The notes under the pieces: model-generated
What the model saw: only the letters and a program-made list of their open reading frames with translations
What the model was told of the DNA's origin: nothing
The model's database searches: none
Program-made: the position numbers and the translations under genes
Shown: positions 38,857 through 52,720 of the stretch, piece by piece
Numbering within the stretch: position 1 is the first letter of the stretch
How the letters are laid out: every line of letters starts with the position of its first letter
Assembly (NCBI GenBank): GCA_027186245.1
Contig: CP114481.1
Span: forward strand, 22,165,501-22,229,500
Reading direction: 5' to 3'
Origin: Coriaria nepalensis
Taxonomy: Eukaryota; Streptophyta; Magnoliopsida; Cucurbitales; Coriariaceae
DNA: 64,000 nucleotides

Positions 38857-41800
38857 AGCCTTAAACTCATGTCACTGAGTCTCTTCTAGTCATTAAATCA
38901 TTCTAAATTAATTCGAACGAATTCTATTTTCGCCCTTCAAATATTATGTTCTTACATAACTTGCAATTAATCTACTGAAGACAACAATGCATTATTTTAG
39001 CATTAAAAAGCATATCACTCAGTCTTTTCAATCATTAAATTGTTTGAAGGCACTTCGAACCAATACTATTTTTGAATTTAGAACACGACTTTCATGCATA
39101 ACTTGCACTTGATCTATTGAAGGCAACTATTCATTTTTTTAGCCTTAAAGTTATATTATTGCGTCTCTTTTAGTCATTAAATCTTTCTGAATCACTTCGA
39201 ATGAAATTCGGCCTTTAAACATGACTTTCGTGCTTAACTTGCAGTTGATCTATTGAAGGCAACAATGCATTTGTTTAGCCTTAAAGTCATGTCACTGAGT
39301 CTCTTCTAGTCATTAAATCATTCTAAATTAATTCGAACGAATTCTGTTTTCGCCCTTCAAATATTATGTTCTTACATAACTTGCAATTAATCTACTGAAG
39401 ACAACAATGCATTATTTTAGCATTAAAAAGCATATCACTCAGTCTTTTCAATCATTAAATTGTTTGAAGGCACTTCGAACCAATACTATTTTTGAATTTT
39501 GAACACGACTTTCATGCATAACTTGCACTTGATCTATTGAAGGCAACTATTCATTTTTTTAGCCTTAAAGTTATATTATTGCGTCTCTTTTAGTCATTAA
39601 ATCTTTCTGAATCACTTCGAATGAAATTCGGCCTTTAAACATGACTTTCGTGCATAACTTGCAGTTGATCTATTGAAGGCAACAATGCATTTGTTTAGCC
39701 TTAAAGTCATGTCACTGAGTCTCTTCTAGTCATTAAATCATTCTAAATTAATTCGAACGAATTCTATTTTCGCCCTTCAAATATTATGTTCTTACATAAC
39801 TTGCAATTAATCTACTGAAGACAACAATGCATTATTTTAGCATTAAAAAGCATATCACTCAGTCTTTTCAATCATTAAATTGTTTGAAGACACTTCCAAC
39901 CAATTCTATTTTTGAATTTAGAACACGACTTTCATGCATAACTTGCACTTGAACTATTAGAGGCAACTATTCATTTTTTTAGCCTTAAAGTCATATTATT
40001 ACGTTTCTTTTAGTCATTAAATCTTTCTGAATCACTTCGAATGAAATTCGGCCTTTAAACATGACTTTCGTACATAACTTGCAGTTTATCTATTGAAGGT
40101 AACAATGCATTTGTTTAGCCTTAAAGTCATGTCAATGAGTCTCTTCTAGTCATTAAATCATTCAAAATTAATTCGAACGAATTCTATTTTCGCCCTTCAA
40201 ATATTATGTTCTTACATAACTTGCAATTAATCTACTGAAGACAACAATGCATTAATTTAGCATTAAAAAGCATATCACTCAGTCTTTTCAATCATTAAAT
40301 TGTTTGAAGGCACTTCGAACCAATACTATTTTTGAATTTAGAACACGACTTTCATGCATAACTTGCACTTGATCTATTGAAGGCAACTACTCATTTTTTT
40401 AGCCTTAAAGTCATATTATTGCATCTCTTTTAGTCATTAAATCTTTCTGAATCACTTCGAATGAAATTCGGCCTTTAAACATGACTTTCGTGCATAACTT
40501 GCAGTTGATCTATTGAAGGCAACAATGCATTTGTTTAGCCTTAAAGTCATGTCACTGAGTCTCTTCTAGTCATTAAATCATTCTAAATTAATTCGAACGA
40601 ATTCTATTTTCGCCCTTCAAATATTATGTTCTTACATAACTTGCAATTAATCTACTGAAGACAACAATGCATTATTTTAGCATTAAAAAGCATATCACTC
40701 AGTCTTTTCAATCATTAAATTGTTTGAAGACACTTCCAACCAATTCTATTTTTGAATTTAGAACACGACTTTCATGCATAACTTGCACTTGAACTATTAG
40801 AGGCAACTATTCATTTTTTTAGCCTTAAAGTTATATTATTGCGTCTCTTTTAGTCATTAAATCTTTCTGAATCACTTCGAATGAAATTCGGCCTTTAAAC
40901 ATGACTTTCGTGCATAACTTGCAGTTGATCTATTGAAGGCAACAATGCATTTGTTTAGCCTTAAAGTCATGTCACTGAGTCTGTCCTAGTCATTAAATCA
41001 TTCAAAATTAATTCGAACGAATTCTATTTTCGCCCTTCAAATATTTTTTTCTTACATAACTTGCAATTAATCTACTGAAGACAACAATGCATTATTTTAG
41101 CATTAAAAAGCATATCACTCAGTCTTTTCAATCACTAAATTGTTTGAAGGCACTTCGAACCAATTCTATTTTTGAATTTAGAACATGACTTTCATGCATA
41201 ACTTGCACTTGATCTATTGAAGGCAACAATGCATTTGTTTAGCCTTAAAGTCATGTCACTGAGTCTGTTCTAGTCATTAAATCATTCAAAATTAATTAGA
41301 ACAAATTCTATTTTCGCCCTTCAAATATTATTTTCTTACATAACTTGCAATTAATCTACTGAAGACAACAATACATTATTTCAACATTAAAAGGCATATC
41401 CCTCAGTCTTTTCAATCATTAAATTGTTTGAAGGCACTTCAAACCAATTCTATTTTTGAATTTAGAACACGACTTTCATGCATAACTTGCACTTGAACTA
41501 TTGAAGGCAACTATTCATTTTTTCAGCCTTAAAGTCATATTATTGCGTCTCCTTTAGTCATTAAATATTTCTGAATCACTTCGAATGAAATTCGGCCTTT
41601 AAACATGACTTTCGTACATAACTTGCACTTGATCTATTGAAGGCAACAATGCATTTGTTTAGCCTTAAAGTCATGTCACTGAGTCTCTTCTAGTCATTAA
41701 ATCATTCTAAATTAATTCGAACGAATTCTATTTTCGGCCTTCAAACATTATTTTCTTACATAACTTGCAATTAATCTACTGAAGATAACAATGCATTATT

Positions 41801-43336
41801 TTAGCATTAAAAAGCATATCACTCAGTCTTTTGAATCATAAATTGTTTGAAGACACTTCCAACCAATTCTATTTTTGAATTTAGAACACGACTTTCATGC
41901 ATAACTTGCACTTGATCTATTGAAGGCAACTATTCATTTTTTTAGCCTTAAAGTCATATTATTGCGTCTCTTTTAGTCATTAAATCTTTCTGAATCACTT
42001 CGAATGAAATTCGGCCTTTAAACATGACTTTCATGCATAACTTGCACTTGATCTATTGAAGGCAACAATGCATTTGTTTAGCCTTAAAGTCATGTCACTG
42101 AGTCTGTTCTAGTCATTAAATCATTCAAAATTAATTAGAACAAATTCTATTTTCGCCCTTCAAACATTATTTTCTTACATAACTTGCAATTAATCTAATG
42201 AAGATAACAATGCATTATTTTAGCATTAAAAAGCATATCACTCAGTCTTTTGAATCATAAATTGTTTGAAGACACTTCCAACCAATTCTATTTTTGAATT
42301 TAGAACACGACTTTCATGCATAACTTGCACTTGATCTATTGAAGGCAACTATTCATTTTTTTAGCCTTAAAGTCATATTATTGCGTCTCTTTTAGTCATT
42401 AAATCTTTCTGAATCATTTCGAATGAAATTCGGCCTTTAAACATGACTTTCGTACATAACTTACAGTTTATCTATTGAAGGTAACAATGCATTTGTTTAG
42501 CCTTAAAGTCATGTCAATGAGTCTCTTCTAGTCATTAAATCATTCAAAATTAATTCGAACGAATTCTATTTTCGCCCTTCAAATATTATTTTCTTACATA
42601 ACTTGCAATTAATCTACTGAAGACAACAATGCATTATTTTAGCGTTAAAAAGCATATCACTCAGTCTTTTCAATCATAAATTGTTTGAAGACACTTAAAA
42701 CAAATTCGATTTTTTAATTTAGAACACGACTTTCATGCATAACTTGCACTTGAATTATTAAAGGCAACTATTCATTTTTTTAGCCTTAAAGTCATATTAT
42801 TGCGTTTCTTTTAGTCATTAAATCTTTCTGAATCACTTCGAATGAAATTCGGCCTTTAAACATGACTTTCGTACATAACTTGCAGTTGATCTATTGAAGG
42901 CAACAATGCATTTGTTTAGCCTTAAAGTCATGTCACTGAGTCTCTTCTAGTCATTAAATCATTCTAAATTAATTCAAACGAATTCTATTTTCGCCCTTCA
43001 AACATTATTTTCTTACATAACTTGCAATTAATCTACTAAAGACAACAATGCATTATTTTAGCATTAAAAAGCATATCACTCAGTCTTTTCAATCATAAAT
43101 CGTTTCAAGACACTTCAAACCAATTCTATTTTTGAATTTAGAACATGACTTTCATGCACAACTTGCACTTGATCTATTGAAGGCAACTATTCATTTTTTT
43201 AGCCTTAAAGTCATATTATTGCGTCTCTTTTAGTCATTAAATCTTTCTGAATCACTTCGAATGAAATTCGGCCTTTAAACATGACTTTCGTGCATAACTT
43301 GCAGTTGATCTATTGAAGGCAACAATGCATTTGTTT
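38857..43336 (+). repeat. First copy of a roughly 4.5-kb duplicated block
   Basis: Units start at 38857, 39277, 39697, 40117, 40537, 40957 (dimer), 41241, 41661, 42080, 42499 and 42918. The first marker is ttaaactcatg at 38857, which recurs only at 43337. The unit at 40537 has no partner in the second copy. From 41661 onward the B monomers have a 1-bp deletion and trimers become 419 bp. The C monomer of the unit at 41661 has a B-like 3' part (tttcatgcataacttgcactt). Confidence 0.87.
40957..41240 (+). repeat. Dimer unit D (18)
   Basis: This is of the D form, except that A begins gccttaaag rather than cctgaaag. It is followed by an E-type trimer with caaatattat. Confidence 0.9.
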
Positions 43337-46300
43337 AGCCTTAAACTCATGTCACTGAGTCTCTTCTAGTCATTAAATCATTCTAAATTAATTCGAACGA
43401 ATTCTATTTTCGCCCTTCAAATATTATGTTCTTACATAACTTGCAATTAATCTACTGAAGACAACAATGCATTATTTTAGCATTAAAAAGCATATCACTC
43501 AGTCTTTTCAATCATTAAATTGTTTGAAGGCACTTCGAACCAATACTATTTTTGAATTTAGAACACGACTTTCATGCATAACTTGCACTTGATCTATTGA
43601 AGGCAACTATTCATTTTTTTAGCCTTAAAGTTATATTATTGCGTCTCTTTTAGTCATTAAATCTTTCTGAATCACTTCGAATGAAATTCGGCCTTTAAAC
43701 ATGACTTTCGTGCTTAACTTGCAGTTGATCTATTGAAGGCAACAATGCATTTGTTTAGCCTTAAAGTCATGTCACTGAGTCTTTTCTAGTCATTAAATCA
43801 TTCTAAATTAATTCGAACGAATTCTATTTTCGCCCTTCAAATATTATGTTCTTACATAACTTGCAATTAATCTACTGAAGACAACAATGCATTATTTTAG
43901 CATTAAAAAGCATATCACTCAGTCTTTTCAATCATTAAATTGTTTGAAGGCACTTCGAACCAATACTATTTTTGAATTTAGAACACGACTTTCATGCATA
44001 ACTTGCACTTGATCTATTGAAGGCAACTATTCATTTTTTTAGCCTTAAATTTATATTATTGCGTCTCTTTTAGTCATTAAATCTTTCTGAATCACTTCGA
44101 ATGAAATTCGGCCTTTAAACATGACTTTCGTGCATAACTTGCAGTTGATCTATTGAAGGCAACAATGCATTTGTTTAGCCTTAAAGTCATGTCACTGAGT
44201 CTCTTCTAGTCATTAAATCATTCTAAATTAATTCGAACGAATTCTATTTTCGCCCTTCAAATATTATGTTCTTACATAACTTGCAATTAATCTACTGAAG
44301 ACAACAATGCATTATTTTAGCATTAAAAAGCATATCACTCAGTCTTTTCAATCATTAAATTGTTTGAAGACACTTCCAACCAATTCTATTTTTGAATTTA
44401 GAACACGACTTTCATGCATAACTTGCACTTGAACTATTAGAGGCAACTATTCATTTTTTTAGCCTTAAAGTCATATTATTACGTTTCTTTTAGTCATTAA
44501 ATCTTTCTGAATCACTTCGAATGAAATTCGGCCTTTAAACATGACTTTCGTACATAACTTGCAGTTTATCTATTGAAGGTAACAATGCATTTGTTTAGCC
44601 TTAAAGTCATGTCAATGAGTCTCTTCTAGTCATTAAATCATTCAAAATTAATTCGAACGAATTCTATTTTCGCCCTTCAAATATTATGTTCTTACATAAC
44701 TTGCAATTAATCTACTGAAGACAACAATGCATTAATTTAGCATTAAAAAGCATATCACTCAGTCTTTTCAATCATTAAATTGTTTGAAGGCACTTCGAAC
44801 CAATACTATTTTTGAATTTAGAACACGACTTTCATGCATAACTTGCACTTGATCTATTGAAGGCAACTATTCATTTTTTTAGCCTTAAAGTTATATTATT
44901 GGGTATCTTTTAGTCATTAAATCTTTCTGAATCACTTCGAATGAAATTCGGCCTTTAAACATGACTTTCGTGCATAACTTGCAGTTGATCTATTGAAGGC
45001 AACAATGCATTTGTTTAGCCTGAAAGTCATGTCACTGAGTCTGTCCTAGTCATTAAATCATTCAAAATTAATTCGAACGAATTCTATTTTCGCCCTTCAA
45101 ATATTTTTTTCTTACATAACTTGCAATTAATCTACTGAAGACAACAATGCATTATTTTAGCATTAAAAAGCATATCACTCAGTCTTTTCAATCACTAAAT
45201 TGTTTGAAGGCACTTCGAACCAATTCTATTTTTGAATTTAGAACATGACTTTCATGCATAACTTGCACTTGATCTATTGAAGGCAACAATGCATTTGTTT
45301 AGCCTTAAAGTCATGTCACAGAGTCTGTTCTAGTCATTAAATCATTCAAAATTACTTAGAACAAATTCTATTTTCGCCCTTCAAACATTATTTTCTTACA
45401 TAACTTGCAATTAATCTACTGAAGACAACAATACATTATTTCAACATTAAAAGGCATATCCCTCAGTCTTTTCAATCATTAAATTGTTTGAAGGCACTTC
45501 AAACCAATTCTATTTTTGAATTTAGAACACGACTTTCATGCATAACTTGCACTTGAACTATTGAAGGCAACTATTCATTTTTTCAGCCTTAAAGTCATAT
45601 TATTGCGTCTCCTTTAGTCATTAAATATTTCTGAATCACTTCGAATGAAATTCGGCCTTTAAACATGACTTTCGTACATAACTTGCACTTGATCTATTGA
45701 AGGCAACAATGCATTTGTTTAGCCTTAAAGTCATGTCACTGAGTCTCTTCTAGTCATTAAATCATTCTAAATTAATTCGAACGAATTCTATTTTCGGCCT
45801 TCAAACATTATTTTCTTACATAACTTGCAATTAATCTACTGAAGATAACAATGCATTATTTTAGCATTAAAAAGCATATCACTCAGTCTTTTGAATCATA
45901 AATTGTTTGAAGACACTTCCAACCAATTCTATTTTTGAATTTAGAACACGACTTTCATGCATAACTTGCACTTGATCTATTGAAGGCAACTATTCATTTT
46001 TTTAGCCTTAAAGTCATATTATTGCGTCTCTTTTAGTCATTAAATCTTTCTGAATCACTTCGAATGAAATTCGGCCTTTAAACATGACTTTCATGCATAA
46101 CTTGCACTTGATCTATTGAAGGCAACAATGCATTTGTTTAGCCTTAAAGTCATGTCACTGAGTCTGTTCTAGTCATTAAATCATTCAAAATTAATTAGAA
46201 CAAATTCTATTTTCGCCCTTCAAACATTATTTTCTTACATAACTTGCAATTAATCTACTGAAGATAACAATGCATTATTTTAGCATTAAAAAGCATATCA

Positions 46301-47396
46301 CTCAGTCTTTTGAATCATAAATTGTTTGAAGACACTCCCAACCGATTCTATTTTTGAATTTAGAACACGACTTTCATGCATAACTTGCACTTGATCTATT
46401 GAAGGCAACTATTCATTTTTTTAGCCTTAAAGTCATATTATTGCGTCTCTTTTAGTCATTAAATCTTTCTGAATCACTTCGAATGAAATTCGGCCTTTAA
46501 ACATGACTTTCATGCATAACTTGCACTTGATCTATTGAAGGCAACAATGCATTTGTTTAGCCTTAAAGTCATGTCACTGAGTCTGTTCTAGTCATTAAAT
46601 CATTCAAAATTAATTAGAACAAATTCTATTTTCGCCCTTCAAACATTATTTTCTTACATAACTTGCAATTAATCTACTGAAGATAACAATGCATTATTTT
46701 AGCATTAAAAAGCATATCACTCAGTCTTTTGAATCATAAATTGTTTGAAGACACTCCCAACCAATTCTATTTTTGAATTTAGAACACGACTTTCATGCAT
46801 AACTTGCACTTGATCTATTGAAGGCAACTATTCATTTTTTTAGCCTTAAAGTCATATTATTGCGTCTCTTTTAGTCATTAAATCTTTCTGAATCACTTCG
46901 AATGAAATTCGGCCTTTAAACATGACTTTCGTACATAACTTGCAGTTTATCTATTGAAGGTAACAATGCATTTGTTTAGCCTTAAAGTCATGTCAATGAG
47001 TCTCTTCTAGTCATTAAATCATTCAAAATTAATTCGAACGAATTCTATTTTCGCCCTTCAAATATTATTTTCTTACATAACTTGCAATTAATCTACTGAA
47101 GACAACAATGCATTATTTTAGCGTTAAAAAGCATATCACTCAGTATTTTCAATCATAAATTGTTTGAAGACACTTAAAACAAATTCGATTTTTGAATTTA
47201 GAACACGACTTTCATGCATAAGTTGCACTTGATCTATTGAAGCCAACTATTCATTTTTTTATCCTTAAAGTCATATTATTGCGTCTCTTTTAGTCATTAA
47301 ATCTTTCTAAATCACTTCCTTCGAAATTCGGCCTTTAAACATGACTTTCGTATATAACTTGCAGTTGATCTATTGAAGGCAACATTGCATTTGTTT
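43337..47396 (+). repeat. Second copy of the roughly 4.5-kb duplicated block
   Basis: Units start at 43337, 43757, 44177, 44597, 45017 (dimer), 45301, 45721, 46140, 46559 and 46978. The first four match 38857-40116 at an offset of 4480. After the unit missing relative to 40537, the match continues at an offset of 4060 from the dimer onward. The unit at 46140 is tandemly duplicated as 46559 (419 bp each, one difference seen: caaccgattc/caaccaattc) where the first copy has the single unit 42080. After that extra unit the partner of 42499 is 46978. Confidence 0.87.
45017..45300 (+). repeat. Dimer unit D (19)
   Basis: This is of the D form with cctgaaag. The following E unit reads cacagagtctg and attacttagaac, slightly changed from the other E units. 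Confidence 0.9.
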
Positions 47397-50300
47397 AGCC
47401 TTAAAGCCATGTCACTGAGTCTCTCCGAGTCATTAAATCATTCAAAATTAATTCGAACGAATTCTATTTTCTCCCTTCAAACATTATTTTCTTACATAAC
47501 TTGCAATTAATCTACTGAAGACAACAATGCATTATTTTAGCATTAAAAAGCATATCACTCAGTCTTTTCAATCATAAATTGTTTGAAGACACTTCAAACC
47601 AATTCTATTTTTGAATTTAGAACACGACTTTCATGCATAACTTGCACTTGAATTATTAAAGGCAACTATTCATTTTTTTTAACCTTAAAGTCATATTATT
47701 GCGTTTCTTTTAGTCATTAAATCTTTCTGAATCACTTCGAATGAAATTCGGCCTTTGAACATTACTTTCGTGCATAACTTGCAGTTGATCTATTGAAGGC
47801 AACAATGCATTTGTTTAGCCTTAAAGTCATGTCACTGAGTCTCTTCTAGTCACTAAATCATTCTAAATTAATTCGAACGAATTCTATTTTCGCCCTTCAA
47901 ACATTATTTTCTTACATAACTTGCAATTAATCTACTGAAGATAACAATGCATTATTTTAGCATGAAAAGGCATATCCCTCAGTCTTTTCAATCATTAAAT
48001 TGTTTGAAGGCACTTCAAACCAATTCTATTTTTGAATTTAGAACACGACTTTCATGCATAACTTGCACTTGAACTATTGAAGGCAACTATTCATTTTTTC
48101 AGCCTTAAAGTCATATTATTGCGTCTCCTTTAGTCATTAAATATTTCTGAATCACTTCGAATGAAATTCGGCCTTTAAACATGACTTTCGTACATAACTT
48201 GCCGTTGATCTATTGAAGGTAACAATGCATTTGTTTAGCCTTAAAGTCATGTCAATGAGTCTCTTCTAGTCATTAAATCATTCTAAATTAATTCGAACGA
48301 ATTCTATTTTCGCCCTTCAAACATTATTTTCTTACGCAACTTGCAATTAATCTACTGAAGACAACAATGCATTATTTTAGCATTAAAAAGCATATCACTC
48401 AGTCTTTTCAATCATTAAATTGTTTGAAGGCACTTCGAACCAATTCTATTTTTGAATTTAGAACACGACTTTCATGCATAAGTTGCACTTGATCTATTGA
48501 AGCCAACTATTCATTTTTTTATCCTTAAAGTCATATTATTGCGTCTCTTTTAGTCATTAAATCTTTCTAAATCACTTCCTTCGAAATTCGGCCTTTAAAC
48601 ATGACTTTCGTATATAACTTGCAGTTGATCTATTGAAGGCAACATTGCATTTGTTTAGCCTTAAAGCCATGTCACTGAGTCTCTCCGAGTCATTAAATCA
48701 TTCAAAATTAATTCGAACGAATTCTATTTTCTCCCTTCAAACATTATTTTCTTACATAACTTGCAATTAATCTACTGAAGACAACAATGCATTATTTTAG
48801 CATTAAAAAGCATATCACTCAGTCTTTTCAATCATAAATTGTTTGAAGACACTTCAAACCAATTCTATTTTTGAATTTAGAACACGACTTTCATGCATAA
48901 CTTGCACTTGAATTATTAAAGGCAACTATTCATTTTTTTTAGCCTTAAAGTCATATTATTGCGTTTCTTTTAGTCATTAAATCTTTCTGAATCACTTCGA
49001 ATGAAATTCGGCCTTTGAACATTACTTTCGTGCATAACTTGCAGTTGATCTATTGAAGGCAACAATGCATTTGTTTAGCCTTAAAGTCATGTCACTGAGT
49101 CTCTTCTAGTCACTAAATCATTCTAAATTAATTCGAACGAATTCTATTTTCGCCCTTCAAACATTATTTTCTTACATAACTTGCAATTAATCTACTGAAG
49201 ACAACAATGCATTATTTTAGCATTAAAAAGCATATCACTCAGTCTTTTCAATCATAAATTGTTTGAAGACACTTCAAACCAATTCTATTTTTGAATTTAG
49301 AACATGACTTTCATGCATAACTTGCACTTGATCTATTGAAGGCAACTATTCATTTTTTTAGCCTTAAAGTCATATTACTGCGTCTCTTTTAGTCATTGAA
49401 TCTTTTTAAATCACCTCCTTCAAAATTCGGCCTTTAAACATGACTTTCGTATATAACTTGCAGTTGATCTATTGAAGGCAGCATTGCATTTGTTTAGCCT
49501 TAAAGTCATGTCACTGAATCTCTTCTAGTCATTAAATCATTCAAAATTAATTCGAACGAATTCTATTTTCGCCCTTCAAATATTATGTTCTTACATAACT
49601 TGCAATTAATCTACTGAAGACAACAATGCATTATTTTAGCATTAAAAAGCATATCACTCAGTCTTTTCAATCATTAAATTGTTTGAAGACACTTCAAACC
49701 AATTCTATTTTTGAATTTAGAACACAACTTTCATGCATAACTTGCACTTGAATTATTAAAGGCAACTATTCTTTTTTTTTAGCCTTAAAGTCATATTATT
49801 GCGTTTCTTTTAGTCATTAAATCTTTCTGAATCACTTCGAATGAAATTCGGCCTTTAAACATGACTTTCGTGCATAACTTGCAGTTGATCTATTGAAGGC
49901 AACAATGCATTTGTTTAGCCTTAAAGTCATGTCACAGAGTCTCTTCTAGTCATTAAATCATTCAAAATTAATTCGAACGAATTCTATTTTCTCCCTTCAA
50001 ACATTATTTTCTTACATAACTTGCAATTAATCTACTGAAGACAACACTGCATTATTTTAGCGTTAAAAAGCATATCACTCAGTCTTTTCAATCATAAATT
50101 GTTTGAAGACATTTAAAACAAATTCGATTTTTTAATTTAGAACACGACTTTCATGCATAACTTGCACTTGAATTATTAAAGGCAACTATTCATTTTTTTA
50201 GCCTTAAAGTCATATTATTGCGTTTCTTTTAGTCATTAAATCTTTCTGAATCACTTCGAATGAAATTCAGCCTTTAAACATGACTTTCGTACATAACTTG

Positions 50301-52436
50301 CAGTTGATCTATTGAAGGCAACAATGCATTTGTTTAGCCTTAAAGTCATGTCACTGAGTCTCTTCTAGTCATTAAATCATTCTAAATTAATTCGAACGAA
50401 TTCTATTTTCGCCCTTCAAACATTATTTTCTTACATAACTTGCAATTAATCTACTAAAGACAACAATGCATTATTTTAGCATTCAAAAGCATATCACTCA
50501 GTCTTTTCAATCATAAATCGTTTGAAGACACTTCAAACCAATTCTATTTTTGAATTTAGAACATGACTTTCATGCACAACTTGCACTTGATCTATTGAAG
50601 GCAACTATTCATTTTTTTAGCCTTAAAGTCATATTATTGCGTCTCTTTTAGTCATTAAATCTTTCTGAATCACTTCGAATGAAATTCGGCCTTTAAACAT
50701 GACTTTCGTACATAACTTGCCGTTGATCTATTGAAGGTAACAATGCATTTGTTTAGCCTTAAAGTCATGTCAATGAGTCTCTTCTAGTCATTAAATCATT
50801 CTAAATTAATTCGAACGAATTCTATTTTCGCCCTTCAAACATTATTTTCTTACGCAACTTGCAATTAATCTACTGAAGACAACAATGCATTATTTTAGCA
50901 TTAAAAAGCATATCACTCAGTCTTTTCAATCATTAAATTGTTTGAAGACACTTCAAACTAATTCTATTTTTGAATTTAGAACACAACTTTCATGCATAAC
51001 TTGCACTTGAATTATTAAAGGCAACTATTCATTTTTTTTAGCCTTAAAGTCATATTATTGCGTTTCTTTTAGTCATTAAATCTTTCTGAATCACTTCGAA
51101 TGAAATTCGGCCTTTGAACATTACTTTCGTGCATAACTTGCAGTTGATCTATTGAAGGCAACAATGCATTTGTTTAGCCTTAAAGTCATGTCACTGAGTC
51201 TCTTCTAGTCACTAAATCATTCTAAATTAATTCGAACGAATTCTATTTTCGCCCTTCAAATATTATGTTCTTACATAACTTGCAATTAATCTACTGAAGA
51301 CAACAATGCATTATTTTAGCATTAAAAAGCATATCACTCAGTCTTTTCAATCATTAAATTGTTTGAAGACACTTCAAACCAATTCTATTTTTGAATTTAG
51401 AACACAACTTTCATGCATAACTTGCACTTGAATTATTAAAGGCAACTATTCATTTTTTTTAGCCTTAAAGTCATATTATTGCGTTTCTTTTAGTCATTAA
51501 ATCTTTCTGAATCACTTCGAATGAAATTCGGCCTTTAAACATGACTTTCGTGCATAACTTGCAGTTGATCTATTGAAGGCAACAATGCATTTGTTTAGCC
51601 TGAAAGTCATGTCACTGAGTCTGTCCTAGTCATTAAATCATTCAAAATTAATTCGAACGAATTCTATTTTCGCCCTTCAAACATTATTTTCTTACATAAC
51701 TTGCAATTAATCTATTGAAGACAACAATGCATTATTTTAGCCTTAAAAAGCATATCACTCAGTCTTTTCAATCATTAAATTGTTTGAAGACACTTCAAAC
51801 CAATTCTATTTTTGAATTTAGAACACGACTTTCATGCATAACTTGCACTTGAACTATTAGAGGCAACTATTCATTTTTTTAGCCTTAAAGTCATATTATT
51901 GCGTTTCTTTTAGTCATTAAATCTTTTTGAATCACTTCGAATGAAATTCGGCCTTTGAACATTACTTTCGTGCATAACTTGCAGTTGATCTATTGAAGGC
52001 AACAATGCATTTGTTTAGCCTTAAAGTCATGTCACTGAGTCTCTTCTAGTCACTAAATCATTCTAAATTAATTCGAACGAATTCTATTTTCGCCCTTCAA
52101 ACATTATTTTCTTACATAACTTGCAATTAATCTACTGAAGACAACAATGCATTATTTTAGCATTAAAAAGCATATCACTCAGTCTTTTCAATCATTAAAT
52201 TGTTTGAAGGCACTTCGAACCAATACTATTTTCGAATTTAGAACACGACTTTCATGCATAACTTGCACTTGATCTATTGAAGGCAACTATTCATTTTTTT
52301 AGCCTTAAAGTTATATTATTGCGTCTCTTTTAGTCATTAAATCTTTCTGAATCACTTCGAATGAAATTCGGCCTTTAAACATGACTTTCGTGCATAACTT
52401 GCAGTTGATCTATTGAAGGCAACAATGCATTTGTTT
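47397..52436 (+). repeat. Mixed trimers with a 1260-bp internal repeat
   Basis: Units start at 47397, 47817, 48237, 48657, 49077, 49496, 49917, 50336, 50755, 51176, 51597 and 52017. A segment of about 750 bp (about 47.19-47.94 kb) recurs at 48.45-49.20 kb, 1260 bp away. It is recognised by ataagttgcac, gaagccaac, tttatcctt, cttccttcgaaattcgg, aaagccatg and ctctccgag. This is the first appearance of the cttccttcg C monomer, which becomes common to the right. The units at 50336 and 50755 (ataaatcg, gcacaactt, taacttgccg, ttacgcaac) are the type that is later organised into the 2098-bp super-repeat. Trimer lengths vary among 419, 420 and 421. Confidence 0.87.
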
Positions 52437-52720
52437 AGCCTGAAAGTCATGTCACTGAGTCTGTCCTAGTCATTAAATCATTCAAAATTAATTCGAACGA
52501 ATTCTATTTTCGCCCTTCAAATATTTTTTTCTTACATAACTTGCAATTAATCTACTGAAGACAACAATGCATTATTTTAGCATTAAAAAGCATATGACTC
52601 AGTCTTTTCAATCACTAAATTGTTTGAAGGCACTTCGAACCAATTCTATTTTTGAATTTAGAACATGACTTTCATGCATAACTTGCACTTGATCTATTGA
52701 AGGCAACAATGCATTTGTTT
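52437..52720 (+). repeat. Dimer unit D (20), last in the window
   Basis: This is of the D form, with a private catatgactcag. The next 11.3 kb contain no dimer. Confidence 0.9.
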
